NCBI RefSeq assembly: GCF_002878395.1
Contig: NC_061114.1
Span: forward strand, 160,456,894-160,520,893
Reading direction: 5' to 3'
DNA length: 64,000 nt
Source of the DNA: Capsicum annuum
Taxonomy: Eukaryota > Streptophyta > Magnoliopsida > Solanales > Solanaceae
Below are positions 45,790 through 58,034 of the stretch, piece after piece. Each line of letters opens with the position of its first letter. Position 1 is the stretch's first letter. The notes under the pieces were generated by a model. The model ran no database searches. It was given only the letters and a program-made list of their open reading frames with translations, and was not told the origin of the DNA. The translations under genes and the position numbers were made by a program.

Positions 45790-47849
45790 CAAAGAAATAC
45801 CTGAATCAATGAAGAGTTGAGGATAAGAACTATGTGTATCAGACTCAACCTCCCAAGTAGCCTCATCTATAGGTCGATGTCACCACTAGACTTTAACCAT
45901 AGGGATCACTCCAGAGTGCAACTGCCCTAGCCAAAATGGAAACTGACTCATCAACAAAGGATAACCGTGTATCTAACTGAACCGACTCCCGACGAATGAC
46001 ATAAGACTTATCAGGAATATAGCGACGAAATATAGAAACATGAAAAACTGGATGAACAACTGATAGATAAGGGGGAAAAGCCAACTCATAAGCCACATCA
46101 CCAATAGTTTGAAGAATCTCAAATGGACCAATATACCTGGGGCTAAGCTGGCCCGTCTTCCCAAACCTCATCACACCCTTCATGGGTAAAAATCGAAGAA
46201 AAACACGATCACCAACACCAAATCACAAGGCACAAAGTCTAAGATCAAAATATGACTTCTGTATACTCTGAGCCGCTCTAAGTCTATCTTGAAAAATTCG
46301 AATCTATCCAAAGACTCACGAAGAAAGTACGTACCTTGAGGTTTCACCTCTGAGACATCAAACCAACCCACTGGGGAGTGACAACGCCTACTATACAATG
46401 CTTCAAAAGGAGCCATATCAATACTGGAATGGTAGCTATTATTATATGCAAACTCTGCTAAAGCCAAATGCTGCTCCTACTGGCCACTAAAATCCATCAA
46501 GCATGCGCGAAGCATATCCTTGTATAGTCCGCTCTGACTGGCCATCATTCTGGAGGTGAAACACTGTGCTAAGATCAACCCAAGTGCCCAACTCATTCTG
46601 AAAATCCTTCCAAAAAGTAAGATGTGAACACAAAATCTTAATATGAAATAATGGACATTGACGTACCATGCAGATGCATGATTTCACGAATGAAGATATA
46701 TGCTAACCTCTCAGCACTGAATAAGATCTGAACTGGAATAAAATAAGCTGACTTGGTCAATCGATCCACGATCACCCAAACACTATCAAAACCACGGGAA
46801 GTACGAGGCAACCCAGTCACGAAGTTCATAGTGATCCATTCCCTCTTCCACTCAGAACGGGTAACATCTGAAGCAAACCACAGGTCTCATATGCTCGGCC
46901 TTCACCTGCTGACAAGATAGGCAACGAGCCACAAAATTCGCTATATCTACCTCATACCACCCCACCAGTAGTGCTGTCTCAAATCATAATACATCTTAGT
47001 CACACCCGGATAGATGGAATATCTGGAATAATGGGCCTCCTCCAAGATCAACCTAATCTAGCCACCCACTTTCGGTACACTAACTCGGCCTCTAATTTGT
47101 AAAACTCCATCTGAATCCAGTGAGGCTTCCTTAGCCTCCTCACTCAATACCTTGTCTTGAATCAACCTCAATCCAATATCATCAAACCAATGAGCTTGAA
47201 TCTACCCTATCAAAGAATATCTAGCATCCACAAATGCCAAAACATGCTCCGATATTGAAATATCAGGCCTAACCATCTGGTTAGCTAAAAACTGAATCTC
47301 TAAGGCCAAAAGCCTGTCCTGGCTCAAAAGATGCACCAAGCTACCCATGCTAGTCGACTCCGACTGAAGGCATTCACAACTATATTAGCCTTGCCCGAAT
47401 GGTAGAGAATAATCAAGTCAAAATCCTTAAGTAACTCAAGACAACGACGCTACCTCATATGAAGATATCACTGGGTAAAGAAGTACTAAAGGCTACAATG
47501 ATCTAAGAAGATCTCACAAAGGACTCCATACAAGTAGTTCCTCCATACCTTCAAAGCAAACACAACTACGCACAACTCCAAATCATGGGTAGGGTAATTC
47601 CTCTCATGAGGCTTCAATTGACGAGAAGCATATGCACCTTGCCCTCCTGCACCAACATAACACCTAACCAAATATGTGAAGCATCACAAAAGATATTAAA
47701 GCCCACACCCTCCTTAGGCAAAGCAAATATAGAAGCTGAAGTCAATAAATCCTTGAGTTTCAAGAAGCTCGCCTCACAAGCATCAGACCACTGAAAAGAA
47801 ATCTTCTTTTGGGTCAACTTGGTTAATAGAGCTGCAATAGATAAAAAAC
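45790..47849 (-). pseudogene. Outer gypsy pol: RNase H, integrase, chromodomain-like tail
   Basis: The left part of a gypsy pol on the minus strand. RNase [67 protein letters not shown]. Integrase: MNFVTGLPRTSRGFDSVWVI, VDRLTKSAYFIPVQ (first Asp), NDGQSERTIQ (Glu), EFAYNNSYHSSIDMAPFEALY, FGKTGQLSPRYIGPFEIL, VVHPVFHVSIFRRYIPD. The end is PIDEATWEVESD. The second catalytic Asp stretch (SIISDxGxxF) is destroyed (SIISY, then frame loss near 46640). There are many stops and frameshifts. The gene is cut at 47849 by the gag-only element and continues at 56826. Confidence 0.88.
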
Positions 47850-50467
47850 TATAATGCCTGAGCCTGGTACCCCAGACGCTACACGGTGCTCATAATTTCG
47901 AAGGACCACAAGCTAACCCATGACTGGTACCTACTGCAACAAATATAAAATAATACTAAAATATGCAGAATAATAGGCTAAAATCATCATAAAGTTCAAA
48001 ACTGAAACATAACTGATAATACGGTATAATAATACCAAAACTGAAATAACTGTCTGAAATACTCTAATCTGAATAAAAGCCTCTAAACTATCTGACTAAG
48101 AAGTTGATGGGACATGTCCTCAACTAACTCCAACTGCTGAAATAAGCTAAGTATTGAAGCACTGAAATAATAAAATAATTATGTCCTCGAACTATGAGGA
48201 CTCACCACTGACTCTGCTTTTGAAATCTAAACTACTAAGTACAATCGAGAACCTGAGCGTCCGAACCTATGGTATAAAACACCATAGCACAGGAGAAAAG
48301 TATGTGTCAATACGTGAGAATGTACTGGTATGAAAAGTAAGGTAGGCTAAATGCAAGGGTTCATATGCATGTACTATAACTGACTGAATAACATGAACAT
48401 GACTGCGTGAGAATACATACATGAATACTGGACTATAACTGAGGTCGTGATAATGATGAATACTGAATCTAGATATTGATTAATAGATGTTTAAGTCTAT
48501 GGATACTGTATAACTGGTAACTGAACGACTGTATCTGACAATTCTGAATCTTTGGAACTATACTGAGTTTACTGATAACATATATTACTGATAACTGATG
48601 TACTGTTAACTAAATAACTATTTCTGACAGTCCTGATTCTGATAAAACTAGCTGAGTTCCGTACTGAGCTGAGTTACTGTATCTGACAGTCCTAAAATCT
48701 GAAGAACTATTTGAATTCCTTACTAAAGACTGGGACTGAGACTGTGGGAGGTAATCATCTAACCAATATGCCCCATAACTGAACTGGTGGGGTCTAACCT
48801 ATGACCCCAGTTGAAAGGGTGTCAATATTGTGCCATGGGTAAAGACAAGCTGTGAGTTAACCCTCTACTTACAAGGAGCTCTTCCATCAACCCCTCGCAG
48901 GTAGGAGAACATAAATGAGATGTATTAACCCTAGACTCGTAGGGATATATCTCAACCTACACTAGATACGTAGTTCTGGAACACAAAGATAGCTTCTAAG
49001 GGTCACACCCTCTACTGACTGACAGGTGAGCCCTCATCCCTGGGTTCACTCGGTGCTGAATCCTACTCCTAATTGAATAGACACTGAACTAATTTCCTAG
49101 TTCATACTAGGCTTGATTGAGCTATTACTAATTGTACTGTGTAACTGAACTGAGTTTACTGAGTTCTGAAACTTGACTGAGAGTACTACTGATCATGGCT
49201 TGAATGTGGTTATCTTGAAAACTAACACTGGCTCTAGGCACAAAACTAAATTATCGAGTATTAAATACCCCTAAGACTCGATAGCATAAATATAAATAGG
49301 AATGACACTTTTTGAACACATGACCATAGTCAACAATTCTCAATACAACCCTTGTGGGATTTCATGAAGCATTTGCAAGTCATAAGCTTACACATGAATA
49401 AGAATGCATGCTAACATAACATAATTTCACAAATCCATACTTATGAGCATTCCACCAAATTATTTCAAAACATAGATTAAGTATGAGAGTCATTTTGAAC
49501 ATGTGGGTACATCGTGAGTTCCTCATTTAGATCACAAATGGGTCATAATGCACGATTCTTATTCACTTAGGTATTTTAACAAACACATGGAAGACATAAC
49601 CTTTTCTTGGGCATAAATCAATAACTAATACATCATGGCTATATAAAGCATTTCAAATTTAAGGATTTCAATCCATATACTAATATAAAGTCACAAAAAT
49701 TTAATAAAGATTCAATCTTGGAAGTCATATCACAACATTAACATGTGTACAATCAATCCCACAATGTGGAATTCAAAATTCATATTTGAAAAGGGTTTCT
49801 TAAGCTCCAAGGGTGGAAAGGACCCTTGGATGAACACTTTACATACCTTGGTTGATGATTTCTTGAAGATTAGTGGGGGAAAGCTTGAGTTCTTGATTTG
49901 GAATTCATCACCTAGGGTTTTCTTGTTTTTGAGAAATTGTGAAATGCTGAATGTATTTAGCCATAAAGGGGCTAAGTTTCGTGTTATGAGGGCTAAAGGT
50001 CGGGGAAAAAAAAGACCTAATAACCCTTAAGAACACGATTATTTAATGATTGAAAACTGGGCACCGACGCGGTGCGTCGATGCCATCGATGCGATACTCA
50101 ACGCGTCTCGTCATGACCGTGCCGTGTCTCAGGAGTTTGACTTTGGCAACCTGTAACAATATTAACCAACGTGATAGGCGACGCGGTGCGCCAAGATCGC
50201 GTTGGTCCACTATTTTGGGATTCTGAATGTGGTCTAAATGTGGTCCAAAAAATCTGAAACTTGTTCAGAAACACCTATTGACCTTCATGATCATAAATTA
50301 ATAAAATTATAGACCACTAAAGGACATTAAGGTCATGAAATGAGATTGCCAAATTTTGAAGGCTAAAATAAACTAAGTTTGGAAACTTAGCTAGAATTTT
50401 CTAAGCCTGGGACCCCTTGACAAGCTTAAAAGACTGAATTAAGCTAGGAATTTTGCAGGGTCTTATA
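47850..50467 (-). repeat. 3' LTR of the nested gag-only element
   Basis: The partner of 54221-56820. Both terminal dinucleotides have changed (TATAATG... and ...CTTATA instead of TG...CA). It contains long ACTGA/CTGA-rich runs (about 48370-48740) and the GACGCGGTGCGTCGATGC block near 50066-50095. Confidence 0.9.
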
Positions 50468-50480
50468 ATATCTCCCCCTT
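50468..50480 (-). promoter_or_regulatory. Polypurine tract of the nested element
   Basis: On the minus strand AAGGGGGAGA lies directly against the 3' LTR. Confidence 0.75.
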
Positions 50481-52700
50481 AGGAATATTCATCCTCGAAT
50501 GAGACTGACTGAGATGGGGGAAAAGAGAAGCTAAAGTATATACTGAACATGAACAACTGAAATATGATTTCATGACAAATATAATCGTTAAGCTGAGTTT
50601 ATTATACTGAACATACATATTTGATGCATGAATAACTGACTCATGAATACATGACTGGGGTTACCGTTAAGCTGAATTTATCAAGTTGAACATACATATC
50701 TGATGCATGAATACATGACTAAACTAACACATGAATGCATGATCGAATCGCAATGGTAATTGATACCACATGAAAATGACTGAGTTCAAGAAAGATTGTT
50801 ACCTTAAACTAAAAATATGGATGAACCTGAGACCATTTACTAAACATGCATAAACGGAAACATGAGAATATATTTGAGATTAAAACATGACACATGAACT
50901 GAACATCATGAACTAAACTGAGTCTTTGAATACATGTCTTATGGTTAAGATTTGAATTTGAGGGCCAACCTATGAGTACCCCTTGCCCCAGAATGGATTC
51001 GCTACATGAAGAGGGAATGTCATGTTTTGTGTTGTAAAAGTTCGGGGGATTATAGTGTATCTCCCCTTTGGGACAATACATCCACTAATAGATACTAACT
51101 TGGATGAGCTACTGAGAAAGGACTGGAATGATGCATAGGGCACCTACAAACTAAATTACGACTGCATATCTGGGATCTGGAGCCTGGTTGGTCCATCTTA
51201 GAATGTTTACACCCATTCACGAGATTTTGGATAATATGAATAGATGAAAAGTTAGGAAACCATATGAACTCATCTGTATGATTGCTAAACTGGGTTATCA
51301 TCTGTACGGACTGAATCATACTGAAAACTTATTCTCAACTGGAGATTTTCATTGACACTTTTTATAGAGTTCTAGTGGCCTTAGTAAGGGAGGAAAACTT
51401 GGCATGGTCTGAATATGATAGCTGAATATGAAAATATCATCCTAGCTAAGATTCTGTAATATGAGGCGAGGCCTACACATCCTCATCTAGGGTAGGGTGA
51501 CTAAGCCTTATGCACTGCATCTAAAATTTTCAAGCTTAGACATACCCCTCAATTACTCTTTCAACTATACTCTCTGCCTTAGCACAACACATCACTTGAG
51601 ACTACTGAAAATATTCACCTAGGTGTTGAGCATGAATGCATAAATATACTACTTATCTGATTAACTGAATGACTGGTAACTAAATACTGGGTTCGCAAGA
51701 CAAAATTGTACTTAGTCTGAATAACTGGACTGAAACGATAGAGTATCATGCATAGAAGGTATTGACTGACTGGGTAACATGAGATACTGAATGTAAGACC
51801 ATGCGTATAATATGGTTCTAAAATATTTTGTAAACTGAGGTACTAAAATACTAATAATTGAGTAACTGATGGCTATATGCTATGGTTGGGAAATTCTGAA
51901 TCTGAATTGAGTTTCTGATCTGACTACTGGACTAGGACAAGGACTGAGATGGTAGCTAAGATGGTAATTGAGACTGTAACTATAACTAAGACTGTAACTG
52001 AGACTGAATGCTAGTTTCTGACAACTGAGGTTTAGACTAGTACTAAGTACTTAATTGTGATAGCTAAGTAACTGATAACTAAAAGCCATGGTCCTGTAGG
52101 ACTATCTAATTCATTTACTGAATATTGATTACTGAATTGACGCTGTAACCGAGGCATGAGGGAGAGACCATTAATACCATAGATTCACCGAGGAATCTAA
52201 ACTTAGGGTATATGTGACATAGTCTAAGTTTGGCTGATCACTAAGATGAAACATGAGTCATGTGGGCTAAGCATACTTTAAAGCATAACATAAGTGCATG
52301 AGTCATGAGCTGCATGACTTGAGTTCAAAGTTCCTATACTTATGGAACATGATTCGTAACCCTGAGTAAACTGGAACTCCTCATACTAAGAACTAGAAAT
52401 GCACACGATTCTATGGAAAGTGCGTAAATTTAAGCTGTACTCATGGAACTGAGACGTAAAACATGCGTAAGTATCATGATGACTGTAGTACAAAAATTTG
52501 CACTGAGATAGGGATGGGTCGGGAATCATCTTCCCTTATTGATTTCCTACACATACTAGCAATACTACTAGAATCCGAAGGCCTGACATTTCTGAGATAT
52601 CATAACCAGACTATTCCTGTATACCTGTCGGGCTATAATAGACTGACCCAATGAGTGGAGACTGTGAAAGGTCCTATTAATATTTGGTCTGACCTTAAAG
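50481..52700. other. Non-coding CTGA-rich interior of the nested element
   Basis: This 2.2 kb replaces pol. It is full of ACTGA, GACTG and TAACTGA words (densest at 51660-52080, for example GACTGTAACTGAGACTG), has no frame with retroelement motifs, and contains a second polypurine-like stretch near 51063 (CCCCTTTGGGA on the plus strand). I see no gene. Confidence 0.6.
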
Positions 52701-52720
52701 TTTTACTGTTATGCAAAGAG

Positions 52721-53997
52721 TTACAAAAGACATAGAAGAACCTGGATCTGATGAGACATAAACACATAAATAGGAGATTTGTAACGCACCAGTGACTGCA
52801 TCAGGAGAACTTTCCTGGTCCTGTTAGGAATGAAATGCATGGAGTTTGTTTGGGCGTTGTTCATTGGTGGCACTGAAAGTGGCACCTTGCTAATTTGGGT
52901 GACCGAACTGAGCTGAAGGATGCCTGTGCTGACTTCATAGACCGGGCTTGGGACAGTCTCAGACTCTGTGACCCGACTCATCATAACCAAAACACACATC
53001 ACTACCGGCTCTACATATACCCTAATGGTGCTTACCATAAGTCTGACAAAAAAGATGGGTTCGGGCACTGCTGACACTACCCTGAGACTTAGAGCCTTGT
53101 GCCCTATCTTTGTTACTGTTTCTGAACTTAGGAGGTGGAGCACTGGCTGAGGAAAGAGCTGGAACTAAAAACTTCTGACTATATTGAGAATGATTACCAC
53201 CCTCTGACCTTGGCTGGGCAAAACTATAGCTGCCCATTCTAGCTCTCTTATTTTCTCTCCCCTTATTCTTGAGCTTCTGCTCCTCAATCTATTGAGCATG
53301 AACTATAAGCCTAGATATGTCTATCTTCTTAATCAACATCGCAATCCTGCATTCCTTAACCACTTTACCCGATACCCTAAAACAAACTTACTTATTCTGG
53401 ATCTACTGTCTGCTACTACATGGGGTGGGGGGCATACCTGGATAGCTGGGTGAACTTGAGGGAATACTCTTTTACACTCATACTACCTTGCTTGAGGTTG
53501 ATGAACTCTAATAATTTGGATTCTTTCAGCTCTACGAGAAAGAATCAGTCTAGGAAGGCAGTAGTAAACTCTTCCCACTCTATGGGCTCTGCATCTGTAC
53601 CTCTGTCTACCTTTCATTGCTTAAACCATATATGGGATACATCTTGTATCTGATAGGCGACTAACTCGGCACTCTCACTGGAAGTTACTTTCATGATATC
53701 TGTGACTTTTTGAACCTGGTCGAGGAACTCCTGCGGATCCTCTTCATACTTAGAACCTAAGAATAAGGGAGGATTTATCCGGGTGAAGTCCCAAATCTTG
53801 GCTACAGTAATATTGGCCACTGGGTTGGTCAAAATAATAGTCGACCATTCATTCTGAGCTGTAACTGAATTAGCAAGAGTAGTGAATGCAGTCCTGAATT
53901 TTGCATGGCAAACATGCTCGTCTAGGGTATCTGCCTGAACGAGCTGAGGTTCTAAATGATTTTTGGTTCTTCTTTCGTTAGTCCTTTTGGGAGGTAT
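52721..53997 (-). pseudogene. Gag of the nested element, with a protease stub
   Basis: The gag frame begins about 225 bases inside the PBS. The expected ATG is ATA (53995-53997, xPPKRTNERR). The gag core is seen in PPLFLGSKYEEDPQEFLDQV, EEFTTAFLD and MSVKEYSLKFTQLSRYAPH. A Ser/Gln-rich linker follows, then a zinc knuckle CFGYDESGHRVRDC, in which the second Cys is again Tyr. Soon after comes the protease-like VSSDPGSSMSFVTL (DPG), and then recognisable coding ends near 52700. Several stops and at least two frameshifts occur. Gag without RT suggests that, when intact, it supplied its own particles and borrowed enzymes. Confidence 0.85.
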
Positions 53998-54204
53998 TTT
54001 CTGTAAACAAAATAGAGAAGCAGATTAGACAGAGAGTTTAACTAGAGCTCATACTCACTCGCACGACATGAATACTAAAAGAAGGAAAACTATTCCTAAA
54101 ACATCTCATAGCCTCCCGTACATAAGTGTGACGCACTACACACCCATGCACAAAACTCTACTAGATGCAACTTTTCAGACTTCCTAGGACTCTATTGAAC
54201 CTAA

Positions 54205-54216
54205 GGCTCTGATACC
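54205..54216 (-). promoter_or_regulatory. Primer binding site (initiator Met tRNA), nested element
   Basis: On the minus strand TGGTATCAGAGC lies about four bases after the 5' LTR, the same site as in the 6.3-16.2 kb element. Confidence 0.9.
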
Positions 54217-54220
54217 AAGT

Positions 54221-56820
54221 TGTAACGCCCCAAGCCTAGTACCCCAGATGCTACATGGTGCTCATAATCCCGAAGGACGACAAGTTAACCCATGACTAGT
54301 ACGTGTTGCAAAAACTGTAAAATAATACTGAAATATGTGAAATAATAGGCTGAAATTGGCATAAGGTTCAAAACAGAAACATAACTGATAATACGGTATA
54401 ACAATACCAAAACTGAAATAACTGTCTGAAATACTCTAATATGGAAAAAGCCTCTAAACTATCTGAATAAGGAGTTGATGGGATATGTCCCCAACTAACT
54501 CCAACTGCTGAAATAAGCTAAGTATTAAAGCACTAAAATAATGAAATAATCATGTCCTCGAACTATGAGGACTCACTACTGACTTCGACTGCTGAAATCT
54601 AAACTACTAAGTGCGATCAGGAACCTGAACGTCTAAACCTATGGTATAAAACACCATACCGCAAGAGAAAAGTATGCGTCAGTATGTGAGAATGTACTGG
54701 TATGAAAAGTGAGGTAGGCTGAATGTAAGGGTTCATATGCATGAATTATAACTGACTGAATAACATGAACATGATTGCGTGAGAATACATGCATGAATAC
54801 GTGGACTATAACTGAGGTCGTGATAATGATGAATACTTAATCTGGATACTGATTAACAGATGTTTAAGTCTACGGATACTGTATAACTGGTAACTGAACG
54901 ACTGTATCTGGCAGTTTTAAATCTCTGAACTATACTGAGTTTACTGATAACTGATGTACTGTTAACTAAATGACTATTTTTGATTGTCCCAATTCTAATG
55001 GAACTAGCTGAGTTCCATACTGGGCTGAGTGACTGTATTTGACAGTCCTGAAATTTAAGAAACTATCTGAGTTCCTTACTAAAGACTGAGACTGTGGGAG
55101 GTAATCATCTAACCGACATGCCCCATAACTAAACTGGTGGGGTCCAATCTGTGAACCCATTTGGAAGGGTGTCAATACCATTCCATGGGTAAAGACAAGC
55201 TATGATTTAACCCTCTGCTGATAGAGAGCTCTTCCTTCAACCCCTCGCCGGTAGAAAAACTAGAATGAGATGTATTAACCCTAGAATTGTTGGGATATAT
55301 CTCAACCTACATTGGCTACGTAGTTCTGGAATGGAAGGATTGCTTCTAAGGGTCATACCCTCTACTGACTGACAGGTGAGCCCTAATCCCTGGGTTCACT
55401 TGGTGCTAAATCCTACTCACAACTGAATAGACACTAAACTGATTTCCTAGTTCATACTAGGCTTGACTGAGCTGTTACTAATTGTGCTGTGTAACTAAAT
55501 TGAGTTTACTGAGTTCTGAAACTTGACTGAGAGTACTACCTATCATGGCTTGATTAAGGTTATCTTGAAAACTGACACTGGCTCTAGGCACACAGCTAAA
55601 TTATCGGATATTAAATACCCCCAGGACTCAATAGCATGAGTATAAATAGGACATGACATTTCTTGAACACATGACCATAGTCAACAATTCTCAATACAAC
55701 CTTTGAGGGATTTCATGAAGCATTTGTAAGTCATAAGCTTACCCATGAATAGGAATGCATGCTAACATGACATAATTTCACAAATCCATACTTATGAGCA
55801 TTCCACCAAATTATTTCAAAACATAGATTAAGCATGAGAGTCATTTTGAACATGTGGGTACATCATGAGTTCATCATTTAGATCACAAATGGGTCATAAT
55901 GCACAATTCTTATTCACTTAGGCATTTTAACAAACACATGGAAGACATAACCTTTTCTTGGGCATAAATCAATAACTAATACATCATGGATATATCAAGC
56001 ACTTCAAATTTAAGGATTTCAATCCACATACTAACATAAAATCATGAAAATTTAATAAAGATTCAATCTTGGAAGTCATATCACAACATTAACATGTGTA
56101 CAATCAAGCCCACAACATGGAATTCAAAATTCATATTTTGAAAAGGGTTTCTTGAGCTCCAAGGGTGGAAAGGACCCTCGGATGAACACTTTCCAAACCT
56201 TGGTTGATAATTTATTGATGATTAGTGGAGGAAAGCTTGAGTTCTTGATTTGGAATTAATCACCTAGGGTTTTCTTGTTCTTGAGAAATTGTGAAATAGT
56301 GAATGTATTTATCCAGAAAGGGTCTAAGTTTCATGTTATGAGGGTTGAAGATTGGGGGAAAAAGACCTAATTACCCTTAAGGACGCGGTCATTTAATGGC
56401 TGAAAATTAGGCACCACGCGGTTGTCGATGCGGCGCGTCGATGGCAAACTCGACGCGTCGTGCCATGATTGCGCCATTTCTCAGGAGTTTGACTTTGGCA
56501 ACCTACAACAATATTAACCAATGTGATAGGTGATACAGTGCGCAATGATCGCATTGGTCCACTATTTTGGGATTTTAAACGTGGTCTAAACGCGGTTCGA
56601 AAAATCTAAAACTTGTCCGGGAACACCTATTGACCTTCCTGATCATGAATTAACAAAAATACAGACCACTAAAGGACATTAAAGTCTCAAAATGAGATTG
56701 CCAACTTTCGAAGGCTAAAAATAAACTAAGTTTGGAAACTTAGCTAGAATTTTCTAAGCCTGGGACCCCTTGACTAGCTTAAAGGACTGAATTAAGCTAG
56801 AAATTTTGTGGGGGCTTACA
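54221..56820 (-). repeat. 5' LTR of the nested gag-only element
   Basis: 2600 bp, TGTAACGCCCC...GGCTTACA on the plus strand, with intact TG/CA ends. It is the partner of 47850-50467. Confidence 0.92.
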
Positions 56821-56825
56821 AAAAC

Positions 56826-56918
56826 CCTCAACAAAAAGCCGATATTACCCGGCCAATCCAACAAAACTCCGAATCACAGTGGGCGAAGTAGGCCTTGCCC
56901 AGTCACGAACCGCTGCAA
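56826..56918 (-). pseudogene. Outer gypsy pol: RT C-terminal fragment
   Basis: The continuation of the split pol: AAVRDWARPTSPTVIRSFV, then GLAG, a TAA in place of Tyr, and YRLFVEGF at the AAAAC target duplication. To the right the homology ends abruptly at ATTAATAGAAACATTAAAATA, so the 5' half of the outer element (LTR, gag, protease, most of RT) is deleted. The following 56919-58034 is AT-rich and empty of genes, with a TTGCTATAAC-type MULE-tip-like stretch near 57128. Confidence 0.88.
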
Positions 56919-58034
56919 CATTAATAGAAACATTAAAATAGGAGAAAAGAAATATAGTTACAGAGATTTGAGGGTGGATTGATATCAATAATTAAGGTTA
57001 ACTGCATTTAAAGGAGTAATATTGTATATTAATTGTATTAAATCTTTATTTTCCTTTTCAGTAATTACGTTTTTGTATTTTTAAAATATAAAAAAATAAT
57101 TGTAACTATTTTTTTTTTAAATAAAAGTTGCTATAACTTGAAAACTAAAAAGTTCTGCTATAATTTGTAATAAACAATCTAATAAGTTTATTTAATTAAT
57201 TTTTTCTTAGCCCAAAAGCTGGGCGGATTCAAAATGGGCCAGCTAAGGGGCCCAAACAACTTTTCTTCATTTATTTTTGTAATTCACACTTGATTTAGGT
57301 GTTTGTAATTAATTCTTAAATTTGATTAATCTAGATAAATTCTCCAAGTATTGTCATTTTTTATTGTCTCTATTTTTCATTTATTCAATATTCATCACTT
57401 TTAGTTTGTCATCAAACCTTGAATAAAAAATGAATTACTTTAATAATAAATCTTTCTAAAAGCGAATCTTTTTGTGATAAGACAACATTTTCTTTCTTTA
57501 TTTGTTAAGTAGTTTTATTTTGACAAAAGAAAATTTTTCTTCAAAATGTAAACTTTTCATGGTTAATTAAATACCATGCTTAGTTTATTTTAACTTAGAG
57601 TATTTCTTTAAAGTTTTATATTTGTCAAAATTGATACCTCTATTAAATTTTGTTTAAAATTAATGTCGTCTTTCCTTTTCATAAAATAATTGGTTTTCAA
57701 ATTTTGAAAAAAAAACGTAATTTTATTTTCCTTTACAAAGCAATTTTTCTTAAGTTTGATTAAGCTACCTTTCACTTGAATAAAATAAATCTTATATTTG
57801 CAAATGAATTTAAGATTTTACAAAGCTAATCACATTTTCCAAAACTAGTCATATTTTTGACAAATTGGTCAAATTATCATTTGGTCAACCGTTTTAATGG
57901 ATGCTTCTTGAGTGGATTAAAAACCTTTTCAAGGTGTTTCCTGAATCCTTACCTAGTTTTTCTATTTCAAAAGTTTATTTCTATTTTTGTGCTTTTGAAA
58001 TATCTTTAGTTATTCTTGATATTTTCTTGAAAAA

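Larger units (their letters stand above)
47850..56820 (-). mobile_element. Gag-only gypsy derivative nested in the outer gypsy pol, 8.97 kb
   Basis: LTRs of 2.6 kb at 47850-50467 and 54221-56820, orientation minus, with PBS 54205-54216 and polypurine tract 50468-50480. A perfect target duplication AAAAC lies at 47845-47849 and 56821-56825. Removing the element rejoins the outer pol frame between VEGF and LSIAALLTKL. The interior has a gag pseudogene and only the first residues of a protease, then 2.2 kb of CTGA-rich non-coding DNA where the rest of pol should be. So it is a non-autonomous, TR-GAG-like element, older than its decay but younger than the outer element. Confidence 0.92.

Noticed and set aside
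49743..50030. 95-codon plus-strand frame in the nested element's LTR
   Set aside because: The corresponding part of the other LTR (about 56096-56390) has stops in this frame, and it is antisense to the element.
13795..54216. TGGTATCAGAGC sites as tRNA gene remnants
   Set aside because: They lie exactly beside LTRs and are 12 bases long; they are primer binding sites, not tRNA genes.
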